Source of the DNA: Anthoceros angustus
Taxonomy: Eukaryota; Streptophyta; Anthocerotopsida; Anthocerotales; Anthocerotaceae
NCBI GenBank assembly: GCA_010909165.1
Contig: VJWM01000116.1
Location: forward strand, 310,001-374,000
DNA length: 64,000 bases
Direction: 5' to 3'
The position numbers and the translations under genes are program-made. The notes under the pieces are model-generated. The model was given only the letters and a program-made list of their open reading frames with translations, made no database searches and was not told the origin of the DNA. Below, one piece after another: positions 25,601 to 36,257 of this stretch (within the stretch, counting starts at the first letter, position 1; every line of letters begins with the position of its first letter).

Positions 25601-26038
25601 GGTATGCTTGCAGCTTGTAAGGGCCTAGGTTTCACGGCCTGCAATTAAAAGCACCAAACTGCACGTATGAGACCAGAACTGGTACCCGTTCGCCAACGAC
25701 CCAGCTCAGATTTTCAGCCAAGCATAAGGCTCGTACTCTGTTGGTCTTCACGGGCAAAAGATCTTCAATGGAGAGAGTCTCTTTGGTGATAGGACAGGTT
25801 CCATGATCCTGCAAATACACACAACACCTCAGCCAGTCCCCAATCCTCACCGCCATGTCGTCAAAAAGGGGCCCTTCCGAACCAGAAGCCAACAGCTAAA
25901 CACGTTCAACGCAGCCTCTGCAATCCGAAAGCTCCAGTAACCTACAGCGAGATACTTCTCGATCAACCGTCTCTCGAACAGCAGTCCCGACTTTCTTGAT
26001 ACAACAGGATCCTCGGGCGTGACTCCAGATACTGTCAT
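22672..26038 (-). CDS. PRP19: Pre-mRNA-processing factor 19 (U-box/WD40 E3 ligase)
   Basis: A many-exon gene starting at 26038. Exons 1 and 2 encode a split U-box ([31 protein letters not shown], then [17 protein letters not shown]). Later exons encode the tetramerising coiled coil and Prp19 domain ([82 protein letters not shown]). WD40 blades follow ([34 protein letters not shown], and the final [24 protein letters not shown]). Plant MAC3A/B are the orthologues: scaffold and ubiquitin ligase of the nuclear NineTeen complex/MOS4-associated complex in spliceosome activation and immunity. Domain order is complete; individual WD exon borders are approximate. Confidence 0.92.
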
Positions 26039-26341
26039 ATACGCAACACGCCCAATCCTCGTTAACAGCACTTCTCGACTCTCAACCAACACACAAGAGG
26101 TCGACAAAGTGACCTCCACCAGACGGTCCGCAGACAAGATAAAACAGTCCATTCCAGGTGCTAGCACCATAATGTTCACAGAAACTCCCAGACTCCGTAA
26201 GAACATTTTCCAAGCTCCAGGCGTCCAAAACCGAGCCAGAGCGGAAGAAATTGAGAGCAAACTACTCTTGTCTGGCAGCTGGACCCACTTGCGCAAAACA
26301 TGTTGGCCAGCGGCTGCTGCCACTTCGCCTGTGCTGCAACT

Positions 26342-26482
26342 GTCCAGGACGTCCTCCACGCTCCGAGGCAAAGGCGAGCACAAATGCCCTACTCCGGCTG
26401 CTACACTCCTACTGCCCTGCGGTGTCCAGGACGGGGTCCCTGCTCCGAGGCAGGGGAATGTAGGAATGCCCTACTCCAGCTG
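26342..26482. repeat. Diverged tandem duplication, about 80 bp x 2
   Basis: Two copies start gtccaggacg, share gctccgaggca, and end aatgccctactcc(a/g)gctgc, beginning about 26342 and 26424. They lie 300-450 bases upstream of the PRP19 start codon, in its promoter or 5' UTR. Confidence 0.7.
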
Positions 26483-27129
26483 CCGCCACGGTCCTTACTC
26501 GCTCCTCGCGCCAAAGCCACCAATTCAACGGACAGAAGTGGATGGTACCTAATCAAACCGATGACCTAGTCTATATAGCTTTCCCCTCGCAACCACGTTC
26601 AAGCAGTAAAACGAGCAAAATGTGATAATAACTAAAGAGCTCAGGTTTTTACGAACGAAGACCTAAAAATTATTTTCTGTCTCCGAGCAGGTTTGAGTCC
26701 GGATACTTTGGCATGATGCGTCCATGTTGCTTTCTCTCTCACGATTCAGTTTTGACTGGTGATAAAAGACGTGGAACTCTCTAGTATGAACTTGGCGGCG
26801 GGACGAGTTATGAATATTTTGTATATTTGATTAATATACTTATATAGGTATATAAAATATATCTTTGAGTTGTTTACCCATGCTTCTGGCCGGCTGGTTG
26901 CATTATCATGTTCTCCTTAGCTCACTATTTCCACTCACCTTCCTTTTATTTGCCCATGTTTTAAGGCAAAAACATATTTAAAGCTAGATCAAAGTTAATA
27001 AGTTAAGATTCGCACACTATTGCGTTTTTCTTCTTCTGGCATGCTTGATTCTTGGTTGGTTGTACCCCTCTCGACTTCATAGTGTTTGAAAGCACTTCCA
27101 ACTTATGGCGTCTACGTGGAGCAAAAAAT

Positions 27130-27313
27130 CTTACAAGCAAGTTTTGTGTGGATGATATCTTTCCTCGCAATCAATCTTACAAGCAAGTTTTGTGTTGATG
27201 ATATCTTTCCTCGTAATCAATCTTACAAACAAGTTTTGTGTTAATGATATCTTTCCTCCCAATCAATCTTACAAGCAAGTTTTGTGTTGATGATATCTTT
27301 CCTCGCAATCAAT
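27130..27313. repeat. Minisatellite, 46 bp x 4
   Basis: Four copies starting at 27130, 27176, 27222 and 27268 each read cttacaagcaagttttgtgt followed by a tgatgatatctttcctcgcaa part, with one to four substitutions per copy. The period is exactly 46 bases. It is not in any gene. Confidence 0.92.
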
Positions 27314-29137
27314 CAGGGCCAAATGCTAACTCATAGGTTTGGTATTCTGCAAGCATTCTCTGTAATAGTAGGTGTGATGAAGGAGTAGTTCTCGAAGGCA
27401 ACAAAGACCAAAATGATGTCTCCACGCACTGCATCCCATGTCGTTCTCGACAGACAATGGTTTTCAATCACATCATCAATATAATTGCTTATACAATATT
27501 GGCCACTCATATAGGCCTCACAGTTTTGATGCTTTGAAAACTACTACGCTTGAGGATGAAAAGACATTGTTGAAGAGACGTTGAGAGAAATCTAAGCTTC
27601 CATGTCAGCTAGTTGTTCTTAAGTGATAGATAAAATGATGGAATTTTTTTTAACTTAGTCAACTTGCTTGTGACAAATTGGCATAAGGAAATATGTATAG
27701 TTTTGCGAGTAGATAACACATCATAATGAAATGAGAAGACAGGCCTGTATATTGCTAATATTCTAGCAAACCATTGATGAAGTGGACAATTGAAGGCTGG
27801 GTCAAGAAAGGTATTTAAAGCTGGCCCTACCCTCCTACAAAGCTGGGCCCATAGCTAGGTAGCAGGCTATAAGATAAGTATTTTCTAGAGGTGTGTTGGA
27901 ACATTGGGCTCGGTGAGCCGCCATCATCTTTATGGGTACCTACTAGGGAAGTGTGAAAGCTGAAGACTATAAGATGCATTCCTTATTCTGTAATTCTAAG
28001 GCTGGACAGACTGCATGGCATTGCCCTCAGGCCTTCTAACAATTTCCTTTGTGTCCACCTTGTGATGATTGCTGGCTGACGGGCAGGCTTGCAAGCTGGC
28101 AGCCCTCTTTGCACTTATGTTGCTGACCCTCGTTTCTAGAGTAGTGGATGTCCAGTCCATGTCTCTACCTGTTTGGTCTTGCTACAATTCGCTGCTGTTG
28201 AACCCGGCCCCTGTCACAACTAACGACTGTTTTCCTGAGCCTGGCCGAGGACATCTTGCTCTATGACGAGTGCACTGCTGTAGGAATGTCGTTGCGTGAA
28301 AACTGCTGCTAACCAAATTGCTATGATCTTCTGCTGAGATTGTGTGAGGATCCCGTCACTCAGAGCCTCGTGTTTTTTTCCCTGATCTCGTTCATAACCA
28401 CGAGTGTGTGACTCCCTAACCTTGGAGGCTGCAGGCTACCTTTATACTAGTTGATGCAGAACATCACTCAACAACTGGCACCCCCGGCGGGACGTGTCTC
28501 TGATAGCAGGTTGTGTTGTTGTTGTGAACATTTGCCTTGAGCAAGAAAGCAGCTCTCGCACCCCCCGGGTATCATACACGTTTCCAAACCAACAATCCTT
28601 AGTGACTGTGCGTTTGGCAAAGTTGTGTGAGGGTCTGTGGCTTCACCTTGTGTCCTTACTAGTCGTTGCTCCAGTGAGCATGAAGCCATTTGAGCCCAGT
28701 AGGAAGATAGTGTAGGCGCATTTCTGTTTTTTAGAGTCTGCATCTCCTTGTAAGGTGCCGTTTATTTGCTTTTACAACTTGCTTGGAGTGAGGAACTGCT
28801 CTCCGCTCTGGGAGCAACGAACTAATTGGCTCTTGCTTTCTTCCAATTCGTGGAGCCCTGGACCAGAATTTGCCAGCTCCATCCCGAGGGGTTGTTTCCA
28901 CCGCTGATATGAGGGTTGGGCCAAGAGGGAGCGGGTCTCAACAAGTCTTGCTAATGCCTTTAGGTATGGAGATGAAATTGTCTTGTCATTGGTGTTCTTC
29001 CAGGAGCAGTTTAAGAAGGTTGTCTGCCTTGCATCCGTGGAGTTTATGGCCTTTGATGCCGTCGCTTTAAAGCTCCACTTTCCTTGTCGTCCCGACCTCC
29101 CTCGTGTGTGGCCATAATATAGATATAATAATATTAA

Positions 29138-29466
29138 ATGGGGTGCAGCAAATCCATCCTGCTGGCCTGCAGGCTACGATACGAGGGTAGTGGGAGATAC
29201 CGTTCTATTCCCAAATCTCTCTTGAACAAGGTGTCGAAGAGATGTGCAATTGAGAAGGACCTTGTTCTGGGTTGGCGGGTGCATGCTTTCGCGGTGGAAA
29301 AGGGATACCAGTCGGACACAATCCTTTGCAACCACATGCTGCGAATGTATGCTGCTCATGGCAGGTTGCAAGACGCGATGGATGTGTTTGCACTGGTTGC
29401 CAAACCAGACGCCTACACTGTGTCTGCCATAATTTCTGATCATGGTAAACGCGGAGAAGACAAGTA
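29138..29466 (+). pseudogene. Truncated duplicate of the 32.6-kb PPR gene
   Basis: This segment is nearly identical to the 5' part of the PPR gene at 32568-36257. It shares the phrase around gcaggctacgatacga, then jumps straight to cgttctattcccaaatctct, omitting about 80 bases present at 32885-32955. It continues as CAIEKDLVLGWRVHAFAVEKG to KPDAYTVSAIISDHGKRGEDK and stops at TAG 29464-29466, where the intact gene reads CAG. The copy therefore carries an internal deletion and a nonsense substitution, and ends after one PPR block. Confidence 0.88.
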
Positions 29467-29483
29467 GGCTATACAACTGTATC

Positions 29484-29650
29484 GTGTTCCCACATTTTGC
29501 AGACATGTCAACCAGACTGTTCCCGAGCACCTCATCAGCTTCCACACCTCGTTCCTGCATCTTCTGTAATGAAGCCTTTTACCCTCACGTAAAGCTCCAC
29601 CAGTAGCACATGCCTTCAGAAGGCGCATATGTAACATCATCGGCTGGAGT
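29484..29650 (-). pseudogene. Second PPR relic, opposite strand
   Basis: On the minus strand one frame reads MRLLKACATGGALREGKRLHY. After a frameshift near 29565 the other frame reads MQERGVEADEVLGNSLVDMSAKCGN. This is one L/S-P junction of a PLS-class PPR protein, of a different subfamily from the plus-strand relic that ends 18 bases away. It has no start or stop of its own. Confidence 0.75.
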
Positions 29651-30005
29651 GATGCCTCCTCAGTGTTCCCGCCTGTGCGTACATTGGCATCGTTTGTCCC
29701 TGTTCGTTTTGCATGCCTTGTTTTCTGGCGAGCAAGTCTTGTCAGGTGAAGGTGTGAAATGTCACGCGGCATGCAAACGGCATATTCTTGCGTCTCTTGG
29801 GACGCTGGAACGAGTGGGATTGTGACGAACTGGCAGTAATGCCGGAGTGGGAGCTGCAGTCCGGAACTTGCATGTGTGTGTAGACGGCCCAATACAGATT
29901 TGCAGCGCCGTATCCGCACTGCTCCTGGGAGTACAAATGCGGCTGCCCGCCGCTGCGTCTCTCGGTGTCTGGGATTGTGGATAGGAGATCTGCAGTGGTG
30001 TCGCC
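29651..30005. other. Intergenic, promoter of the 11S globulin gene
   Basis: About 355 bases between the PPR relics and the globulin start. No storage-protein promoter element such as an RY repeat (catgcatg) is seen close to the start; cttgcatgtgtgtg at about 29867 is the nearest. Confidence 0.35.
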
Positions 30006-32018
30006 ATGGGACGTCGCTCTCTGTTGTGGGTGTTGGGTTTGCTCCTGGTGGCGTCCTTGGCCACCGGCGAGCGTGAGGAGCTTCGGCTGGGAGAGGCGGA
30101 GGAGGTGTTCCGCACTGATGGAGGTCGGGTCGAGCAATGGCAGCCCGATAACCGGGCTCTGAGGGATGCTAACGTCGCATCCGCCAGGGTCGTGCTCAAG
30201 CAACGGGGTCTGTTCCTGCCCAAGTACTCTGATTCTGCGGCCGTCGGGTTCGTCGAAGCAGGTGAGAGGACAGCAGAAGGCCGCTTCGAATTCCGACGTC
30301 TCCTGAGCACCGTACATGTGGTGTTGGTGATGGGTGCTGCAGGTCTTTCTTCGTTCTGATTCGAGGTCGAGCTGACAGTGTCGATGGCGCCTGCTTGTGC
30401 AGGTGAGGGCATTGTGGGCGTTCTGAGCGGGTACGCTGAAGGCTCTAGAATCCGTCGGGTGAGGCGCGGCGACGTCGTTGCCTTTCCTCGGGGAGTAGCT
30501 TCGTGGTGGTACAACAGCGGCAATGAGGAGCTCCGCATCCTTGGCTTCGCCGACACATCTGCATCAGAGAACGGGGAATACAACGTAAGGGAAGCTTGTG
30601 ATGGACCGACATCCCTGTTTTGGACACGGATTCGCACAAGAGTCGTGCACCTTGGTGGAGATGGGATCGCAAGTTTGATGGGTGTCCAGTTTTGTATCTG
30701 AATGTGTGTGTTCGCCGCGCAGGCGTTCTATCTGGCCGGTAGAGGACGAGGTGAAGGCAGAAGAAGGCCCAACCGAGGGAAAGGCGGCGAGAGCGAACGG
30801 GAACGGCAGGAACGCGAACGCCGGGAACGGCAGGAACGTGAACGCCAGGAACGAGAGCGTCAGGAACGCGAGGAGCGCGAACGTGAGGGCGACGACAACC
30901 GTGGAGAATCACGTGAGGAGCGCGAAGAACGCGAACGGGAACGGCAGGAGCGTGAACGGGAGCGGGAACGGGAGCGGGAACGGGAGGAACGCGAGCGAAG
31001 GGAGCGGGAAGATCGCAAACGCGGACGGGAACAGGGGGAGGAGTACGGCTCTGTTCTCCAAGGTTTCAGGAGGGAGTTCTTGGCTGAGGCTTGGGATCTG
31101 GACGAGGCGAGAGTGGACGAACTGCTGGACAGCCAAAGGGGCTCGGCCATCGTCTTGGTTGATCGTGAAATCAGGCTGCCCGAGTTCGAGCAGGATTTAA
31201 ACAGGGAGGAGGGTCGCAGCATCTCCCGATCCACCGAGCGGGCCGATCCGCACCTCCGCGAGTACCTGGCCAACGGGGAGTTCGTGTTCAACGTTCGCGA
31301 GGGATCTGCTGATGTGCGCGTCCGGGATGCTGGTTTCTACAACAGCGTCAACAGGTTCAAGCTGCCCATCCTCAGGGCTGTCGACTTGGGTCTCACTTAT
31401 GGCCGTTTGGAGAAAGTGCGCGACGTTTTCTCTCGCCTTGGACTTATGTTTTGTGCAGATGTTGCATGTTGTTGTGATTGTTAACAGATGCTGGTTGTGG
31501 GGTGGTGCAGAATGCGATTTTGGCCCCCCAGTGGTCGCCCACGGGACATGAGGTGGTGCACATCTTGAGGGGTAGTGGCAACCTGCAGGTGGTGGGGCAC
31601 AATGGAGAGCAGCTTGTGGATGGGGAAGTGCGGGAAGGTGAAGCGTATGTGATTCCCCGTTTCCATGCCCACGGCGTTCAGGCTGGCAACGAGGGCTTGG
31701 AGTGGATCAGCTTCTACACCACCGACCAGTGAGGGTTCCTGACTTTTTGCTTTGCTGTGCTGATGTCTGTCTACCTTTTGCTTGGAACCATCTTGTTTAC
31801 TTGCCGGACATCGCATTTGCAGGCCCCTCGTGGAAGCTCTTGCAGGTAGCACCTCCGTGCTGAGGAGGCTTCCGGAGGAAGTGGCAGCAGCAGCCTTCAA
31901 CATCGATATTGCTCAGGTGCGCGAAGCAAGGAAGACTCGGAGGGCGGAGGAGCCGCTTCTGCTGTCACCTGGAGAGAGCCGCCGTGAGAGGAAGCACCAC
32001 TCCATCGCCAGCTACTGA
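30006..32018 (+). CDS. 11S globulin (legumin-type) storage protein
   Basis: Five exons join in phase: 30006-30261, 30403-30584, 30723-31415, 31511-31728 and 31823-32018. A signal peptide (LLWVLGLLLVASLATG) targets the secretory pathway and vacuole. Cupin 1 is split over exons 1-3 (GVLSGY, RRGDVVAFPRGVASWWYN, AFYLAG). A long Arg/Glu repeat at about 30790-31020 forms the hypervariable acidic arm. LANGEF near 31268 holds the Asn-Gly site typical of vacuolar cleavage between acidic and basic chains. Cupin 2 follows (NAILAPQWSPTGHEVVHILRG, EGEAYVIPRFHAHGV, LAGSTSVLRRLPEEVAAAAF). It is a spore or seed storage protein by family. The third donor (GTGCGC) is weak. Confidence 0.9.
30780..31030 (+). repeat. 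Arg/Glu-coding simple repeat within the 11S globulin
   Basis: Repeated ggaacg/gagcg(a/g) triplet-based units encode alternating ER and RQERE motifs over about 75 residues, in the hypervariable loop where legumins normally carry acidic insertions. Copy number is likely variable. Confidence 0.85.
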
Positions 32019-32567
32019 AAAGCTGCAGGAACATGCTGAAATCAATGGCAGATCAGTGTTCTACCTTGTAGAAATTGCCAAGGAAGGCTATAAGAGAAGT
32101 GTTTTAGGGTTGTTTGGGAGGGACAGTTTTGTTGTGCCAGGCAGCAGCGAGGGAGTGTTCCTCCAGCGAGGATGTTAGGCTTTCCATGTCTATAGACTGC
32201 TTTTGCGTCATGCACTAAACAAAGTTTGCGTTCAGCACTTCCAAATTGTCGACTCTTTGCATTCTCTTCTACACTGAAAGGGCTTCTTCACCAAGCCCAT
32301 GCTCAGCATATCCAGCCACCATGGCAGTCCATGTACCTACATCTGGCTGCTGCCCACGTACACATTGACCTCTCCCATGCCATTCAGAACATCAGGATGG
32401 ACCTGCTGGCCTGATGCCGAATCTCCTACGCTGGCACACGCTCTTGGAACTTCCACAAATACATAATTGTCCGGCTTGACATTGGAATCCCGCAGCTAGA
32501 CGTAGTGCTGCTGACATCCATAATGCTCATTTAGTGCTGCTGGCATGTATAATGCTCAGCGCAAGCC
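32019..32567. other. Intergenic spacer
   Basis: About 550 bases with the globulin 3' UTR and the promoter of the second PPR gene. Nothing further is recognised. Confidence 0.4.
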
Positions 32568-35500
32568 ATGGCTGCATGGAGGCCAACTGGTTCTCTAGGA
32601 AAAGCTACTGCGCGCTCGAGGAAGCGACCATTGGCAAACATTGCAACCGCCTGGCGTGGTAACAGGCAGGATAAGTACAGCCTCCGGTCGCCCGACTTCC
32701 GACAGAGGAAGTCCCAGGAGGTCCTCTGGCAGGACAAACTGTGCAAGCCAGCTTGGGTGGATGCACAGCCTGCGGTTGTGGACGTGGACATGGCCCATGG
32801 TGCATCCAAATCCATCGTGAAGCTGAGGGATGACTCTGACCCCCGCAGGCCTGCAGGATACGATACGAGAGTAGTGGGTGATACTGTGAGCGAGCCTTTT
32901 CAACAGGGGCATCTCAGGGATGCTGTTGAGGCTTTGGGACGTCTGGTGCAGACAGACCGTTCTATTCCCAAATCTCTCTTTTACAACGTGTTGAAGAGAT
33001 GTGCAATTGAGAAGGACCTTGTTCTGGGTCGGCGGGTGCATGCTTTTGCGGTGGAAAAGGGATACCAGTCGGACACAATCCTCTGCAACCACATGCTTCG
33101 AATGTATGCTGCTCATGGCAGGTTGCAAGACGCGATGGATGTGTTTGCACTGGTTGCCAAACCAGACGCCTACACTTGGTCTGCCATAATTTCTGCTCAT
33201 GTTAAACACGGAGAAGACAAGCAGGCTATTCAACTGTATCGCCAGATGCGCAGGTCAGGTGTGAAGCCGGATGGGCACGTGTTTGTAGCAGCCCTTCAGG
33301 CTTCGGCAAGGGGAGCAGACTTGAAAGCTGGACAGCAGGTGCATGCTGATGTGTTGGCCACTGGGGTTGAGCCTCATTTGTACGTCTGTAGTTCTTTGGT
33401 GGACATGTATGCAAAGTGTGGCAACTTGGAAGATGCCCAAAGGGTGTTTGACAGACTTGGAAGAAAAGATGTGGTGACTTGGAATGCCATGATAGCAGGG
33501 TATTCCCAGAAGGGCATGGGCCAAGAAGCCCTTTGTCTCTACAGTGCTATGGAAGAAGAGGGCACCGCTGTGCCTACTTCTGTCACATTTGTGTGCCTCC
33601 TGCAGGCATGTGCAAATCTGGGCACCCAGGCGTTGGAGGTAGGGAAGCAGCTTCATGCACGAATCAGAGAACGAGGACATCAGTCTGCTGTGAATGTAGC
33701 CAACAGTCTGGTAAACATGTATGCAAAGTGTGGCAGCTTGGATGAAGCTCAGAGAGTTTTTGATGGACTTTGCCAGAAAGATGTGGTGACATGGACTGCC
33801 ATGATTGCAGGGTACTCCCAGCAGGGCATGGGCCATGAAGCCCTTCGCCTTTACATTGCTATGCAAGGAGATGGCATTGCAATACCCAACACTGTGACGT
33901 TTGTGTGCCTCCTGCAGGCATGTGCAAGCGTTGGGACCCCAGCGTTTGAGATGGGTAAGCAGCTTCATTTGCAAATTAGAGAACGGGGACATCAAGCTGA
34001 TGTGTCGGTAGCTAACGGTTTGGTAAACATGTATTCAAAGTGTGGCAGCTTGGAAGACGCTCGCAGAGTGTTCGACGGACTTGCTGAAAAGGATGTGGTG
34101 ACGTGGAATTCCATGATAGCAGGGTATTCCCAGCACGGCATGGGTCAAGAGGCCCTTTCTCTGTGCAGTGCTATGCAAGAAGAAGGCACAGCCGTGCCAG
34201 ATGGTGTGACATTTGTTTGCCTGCTGCAAGCATGTGCAAGTGTGGGAGCCCCAGCTTTGGAGACGGGGAAGCAACTTCATTCGCAAATTAGAGATGGAGG
34301 ACATGACGCTGCTGTGTTTGTCGCCAACAGTTTGGTAAACATGTATGCAAAGTGCGGCAGCTTGGAGGACTCTCGCAAAGTTTTTGACCAAATTCAGCAA
34401 AAAGATGTCGTGACATGGAATGCCATGATAGCAGGGTATTCTCAGCATGGCATGGGCCAGCAGGCTCTTCGTCTCTACACTGCTATGCAAGAAGAACGCA
34501 ATGCAGTACCCGATTCCGTGACAGTTGTGCACCTCCTGCAAGCATGTGCAAGTGTGGGCAACCCAGCTTTGGAGAAGGGGAAGCAGCTTCATGGTGAAAT
34601 CAGAGAACGAGGACAGCAAGCGGACATGGTTGTAGCCAACAATTTGTTGAATATGTATGCAAAGTGTGGCAGCTTGGAAGAAGCTCATATTGTGTTTGAC
34701 GGACTTGGTCAGAAAGATGTCTTGACATGGAATACTATGATAGCAGGGTATTCCCAGCAGGGTAGGGTCCATGAAGCTCTTTGTATGTACAAAGCTATGG
34801 AAGACGAAGGCCTCATAGTACCCAATTCCATGACATTTGTGCGCCTCCTGCAGGCATGTGCAAGTGTGGGCCCCCCAGCGTTGGAGAAGGGAAAGCAGCT
34901 TCATGTGCAAATCAGAGAGCGAGGACATCAAGCTGATGTGTTTGTAGCCAACAGTTTGGTGAACATGTACGCAAAGTGTGGCAGCTTGGAAGAGTCTCGC
35001 AGAGTGTTTGATGGACTTAGTCAAAAGGATGTGGTTACGTGGAATGCCATGATAGCAGGGTATTCCCAGCAGGGCATGGGCCAGGAAGCCCTTCACCTTT
35101 ACAATGCCATGCAAGAAGAAGGCATTGCAGTACCAGACTGTGTGACATTTGTTTCCCTGCTGCAGGCATGTGCCAGTGTGGGCAGCCAAGCTTTGAAGCA
35201 AGGGGAGCAGCTTCATGCGCATATTAGAGAGCAAGGACATGAAGGTGATGTGTTTGTAGCAAACAGTTTAGTAAACATGTATGCAAAGTGCGGCAGCTTG
35301 GAAGGTGCTCGTAGACTGTTTGATGCACTTGGTCAAAAAGATGTGGTCACATGGACTGCTATGATAGCAGGGTATTCCCAGCAGGGCATGGGCCAGGAGG
35401 CTCTTCGTCTTTACAGTGTTATGCAAGACGAAGGTGTCTATGTACCAGACTGTGTGACGTTTGTGTGCCTCCTGCAAGCATGTGCAAATGTGGCAGCTTT

Positions 35501-36257
35501 GCATCTGGGAAGGCAGCTACATGCACAAATTGTGGATCAAGGGCTTCAAGCTGACGTGTTTGTAGCTGGCAGTTTGATTAACATGTATGGAAAGTGTGGG
35601 AGCATGATTGATGCACAGCAGGTGTTCGATGAATTGCCTAAACGAGATGTTGTCGCCTGGACTGCACTGATTGGGGGCTACACCTGTCAAGGAGACTGTG
35701 AAGCTGTGTTCGACTTGGTCCAGAAGATGGGACAGGATGGGATACAGCCAGTGAGCATCACACTCCTGAGTGTGCTAACAGTATGCAGCCATGCGGGTTT
35801 AGTGAAGAAGGGGAGAGAGCACTTTGAAGCTATGGGCAGGCAATACGGCATTGCTCCCACGGTGGAGCACTATACATGCATGGTGGATCTCCTGGGCCGT
35901 TCAGGCCAACTGGATGAGGCACTAGGTTTGGTAAGGACAATGCCCTTCGTGCCTAATGCTGCAGTTTGGCACACTCTGCTGGGTGCTTGTCAAAAATGGA
36001 GCAATGTGGAAGTGGGACGCCGTGCTTTCGACTATTCAGTGAAGCTCGATAGTAAGGATTCCGCAGCGTACGTGTTGATGTCGAACATTTATAGAGGTGC
36101 TCAAATGTGGGAGCAGGCAAAGGAGATCCAGGCAAGAAGGATCAGAATCAGGGCATGGAAGCAGCCTGGTCAGAGCTGGTGGACAGACATGGATGGACTG
36201 GTCCATACTTTTCTGGTTGGGGAATTGGGATGTAAGAGTCACCAGCGGCTGAAATAG
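32568..36257 (+). CDS. PLS-class PPR protein with near-identical tandem blocks, E-type
   Basis: An intronless 1229-residue protein. The N-terminus (ATG 32568) is Arg/Lys-rich and low in acid, consistent with organelle import. Nine blocks of about 104 residues follow; blocks 3-8 (about 33660-35540) are almost copies of one consensus (VTFVCLLQACASVG, GKQLHxQIRERGHQAD, VFVANSLVNMYAKCG, DVVTWNAMIAGYSQQGMGQEAL). The C-terminal part (THVEHYTCMVDLLGR-like, then SAAYVLMSNIYRGAQMWEQ) is an E domain ending shortly after QSWWTDMDGLVHTF; there is no DYW deaminase. The role by family is organelle RNA binding and C-to-U editing guidance with a DYW partner. It is the source of the truncated copy at 29138. 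Confidence 0.88.
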   Translation: MAAWRPTGSLGKATARSRKRPLANIATAWRGNRQDKYSLRSPDFRQRKSQEVLWQDKLCKPAWVDAQPAVVDVDMAHGASKSIVKLRDDSDPRRPAGYDTRVVGDTVSEPFQQGHLRDAVEALGRLVQTDRSIPKSLFYNVLKRCAIEKDLVLGRRVHAFAVEKGYQSDTILCNHMLRMYAAHGRLQDAMDVFALVAKPDAYTWSAIISAHVKHGEDKQAIQLYRQMRRSGVKPDGHVFVAALQASARGADLKAGQQVHADVLATGVEPHLYVCSSLVDMYAKCGNLEDAQRVFDRLGRKDVVTWNAMIAGYSQKGMGQEALCLYSAMEEEGTAVPTSVTFVCLLQACANLGTQALEVGKQLHARIRERGHQSAVNVANSLVNMYAKCGSLDEAQRVFDGLCQKDVVTWTAMIAGYSQQGMGHEALRLYIAMQGDGIAIPNTVTFVCLLQACASVGTPAFEMGKQLHLQIRERGHQADVSVANGLVNMYSKCGSLEDARRVFDGLAEKDVVTWNSMIAGYSQHGMGQEALSLCSAMQEEGTAVPDGVTFVCLLQACASVGAPALETGKQLHSQIRDGGHDAAVFVANSLVNMYAKCGSLEDSRKVFDQIQQKDVVTWNAMIAGYSQHGMGQQALRLYTAMQEERNAVPDSVTVVHLLQACASVGNPALEKGKQLHGEIRERGQQADMVVANNLLNMYAKCGSLEEAHIVFDGLGQKDVLTWNTMIAGYSQQGRVHEALCMYKAMEDEGLIVPNSMTFVRLLQACASVGPPALEKGKQLHVQIRERGHQADVFVANSLVNMYAKCGSLEESRRVFDGLSQKDVVTWNAMIAGYSQQGMGQEALHLYNAMQEEGIAVPDCVTFVSLLQACASVGSQALKQGEQLHAHIREQGHEGDVFVANSLVNMYAKCGSLEGARRLFDALGQKDVVTWTAMIAGYSQQGMGQEALRLYSVMQDEGVYVPDCVTFVCLLQACANVAALHLGRQLHAQIVDQGLQADVFVAGSLINMYGKCGSMIDAQQVFDELPKRDVVAWTALIGGYTCQGDCEAVFDLVQKMGQDGIQPVSITLLSVLTVCSHAGLVKKGREHFEAMGRQYGIAPTVEHYTCMVDLLGRSGQLDEALGLVRTMPFVPNAAVWHTLLGACQKWSNVEVGRRAFDYSVKLDSKDSAAYVLMSNIYRGAQMWEQAKEIQARRIRIRAWKQPGQSWWTDMDGLVHTFLVGELGCKSHQRLK
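33660..35540 (+). repeat. 312-bp tandem coding repeats within the PPR gene
   Basis: The phrase aacatgtatgcaaagtg(t/c)ggc recurs at roughly 33714, 34025, 34338, 34651, 34965 and 35275, a spacing of about 312 bases (104 codons, one P-L-S triplet). The blocks differ mainly at scattered codons, which implies recent amplification or gene conversion. Confidence 0.88.

Larger units (their letters stand above)
26039..29137. other. Large gene-poor intergenic region
   Basis: The PRP19 promoter lies at the left edge, including a diverged tandem duplication at about 26342-26482. From about 26580 to 28000 the DNA is AT-rich, with a 46-base minisatellite at 27130-27313. A short frame at about 28069-28266 looks like a signal peptide but begins at TTG, not ATG, and has no family, so I do not call it. 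Nothing else is supported. Confidence 0.5.

Noticed and set aside
28069-28266. Small secreted-peptide-like frame (ALFALMLLTLVSRV)
   Set aside because: It begins with TTG, has no ATG, no family and no supporting splice signals.
29762-30637. 291-codon minus-strand frame across the globulin start
   Set aside because: Antisense shadow of the globulin first exons; Thr/Ser/Arg-rich with no fold.
34035-35240. 401-codon frame antisense to the second PPR gene, with its own repeats
   Set aside because: The periodicity is inherited from the PPR blocks on the other strand; His/Cys-rich pseudo-repeats have no known fold.
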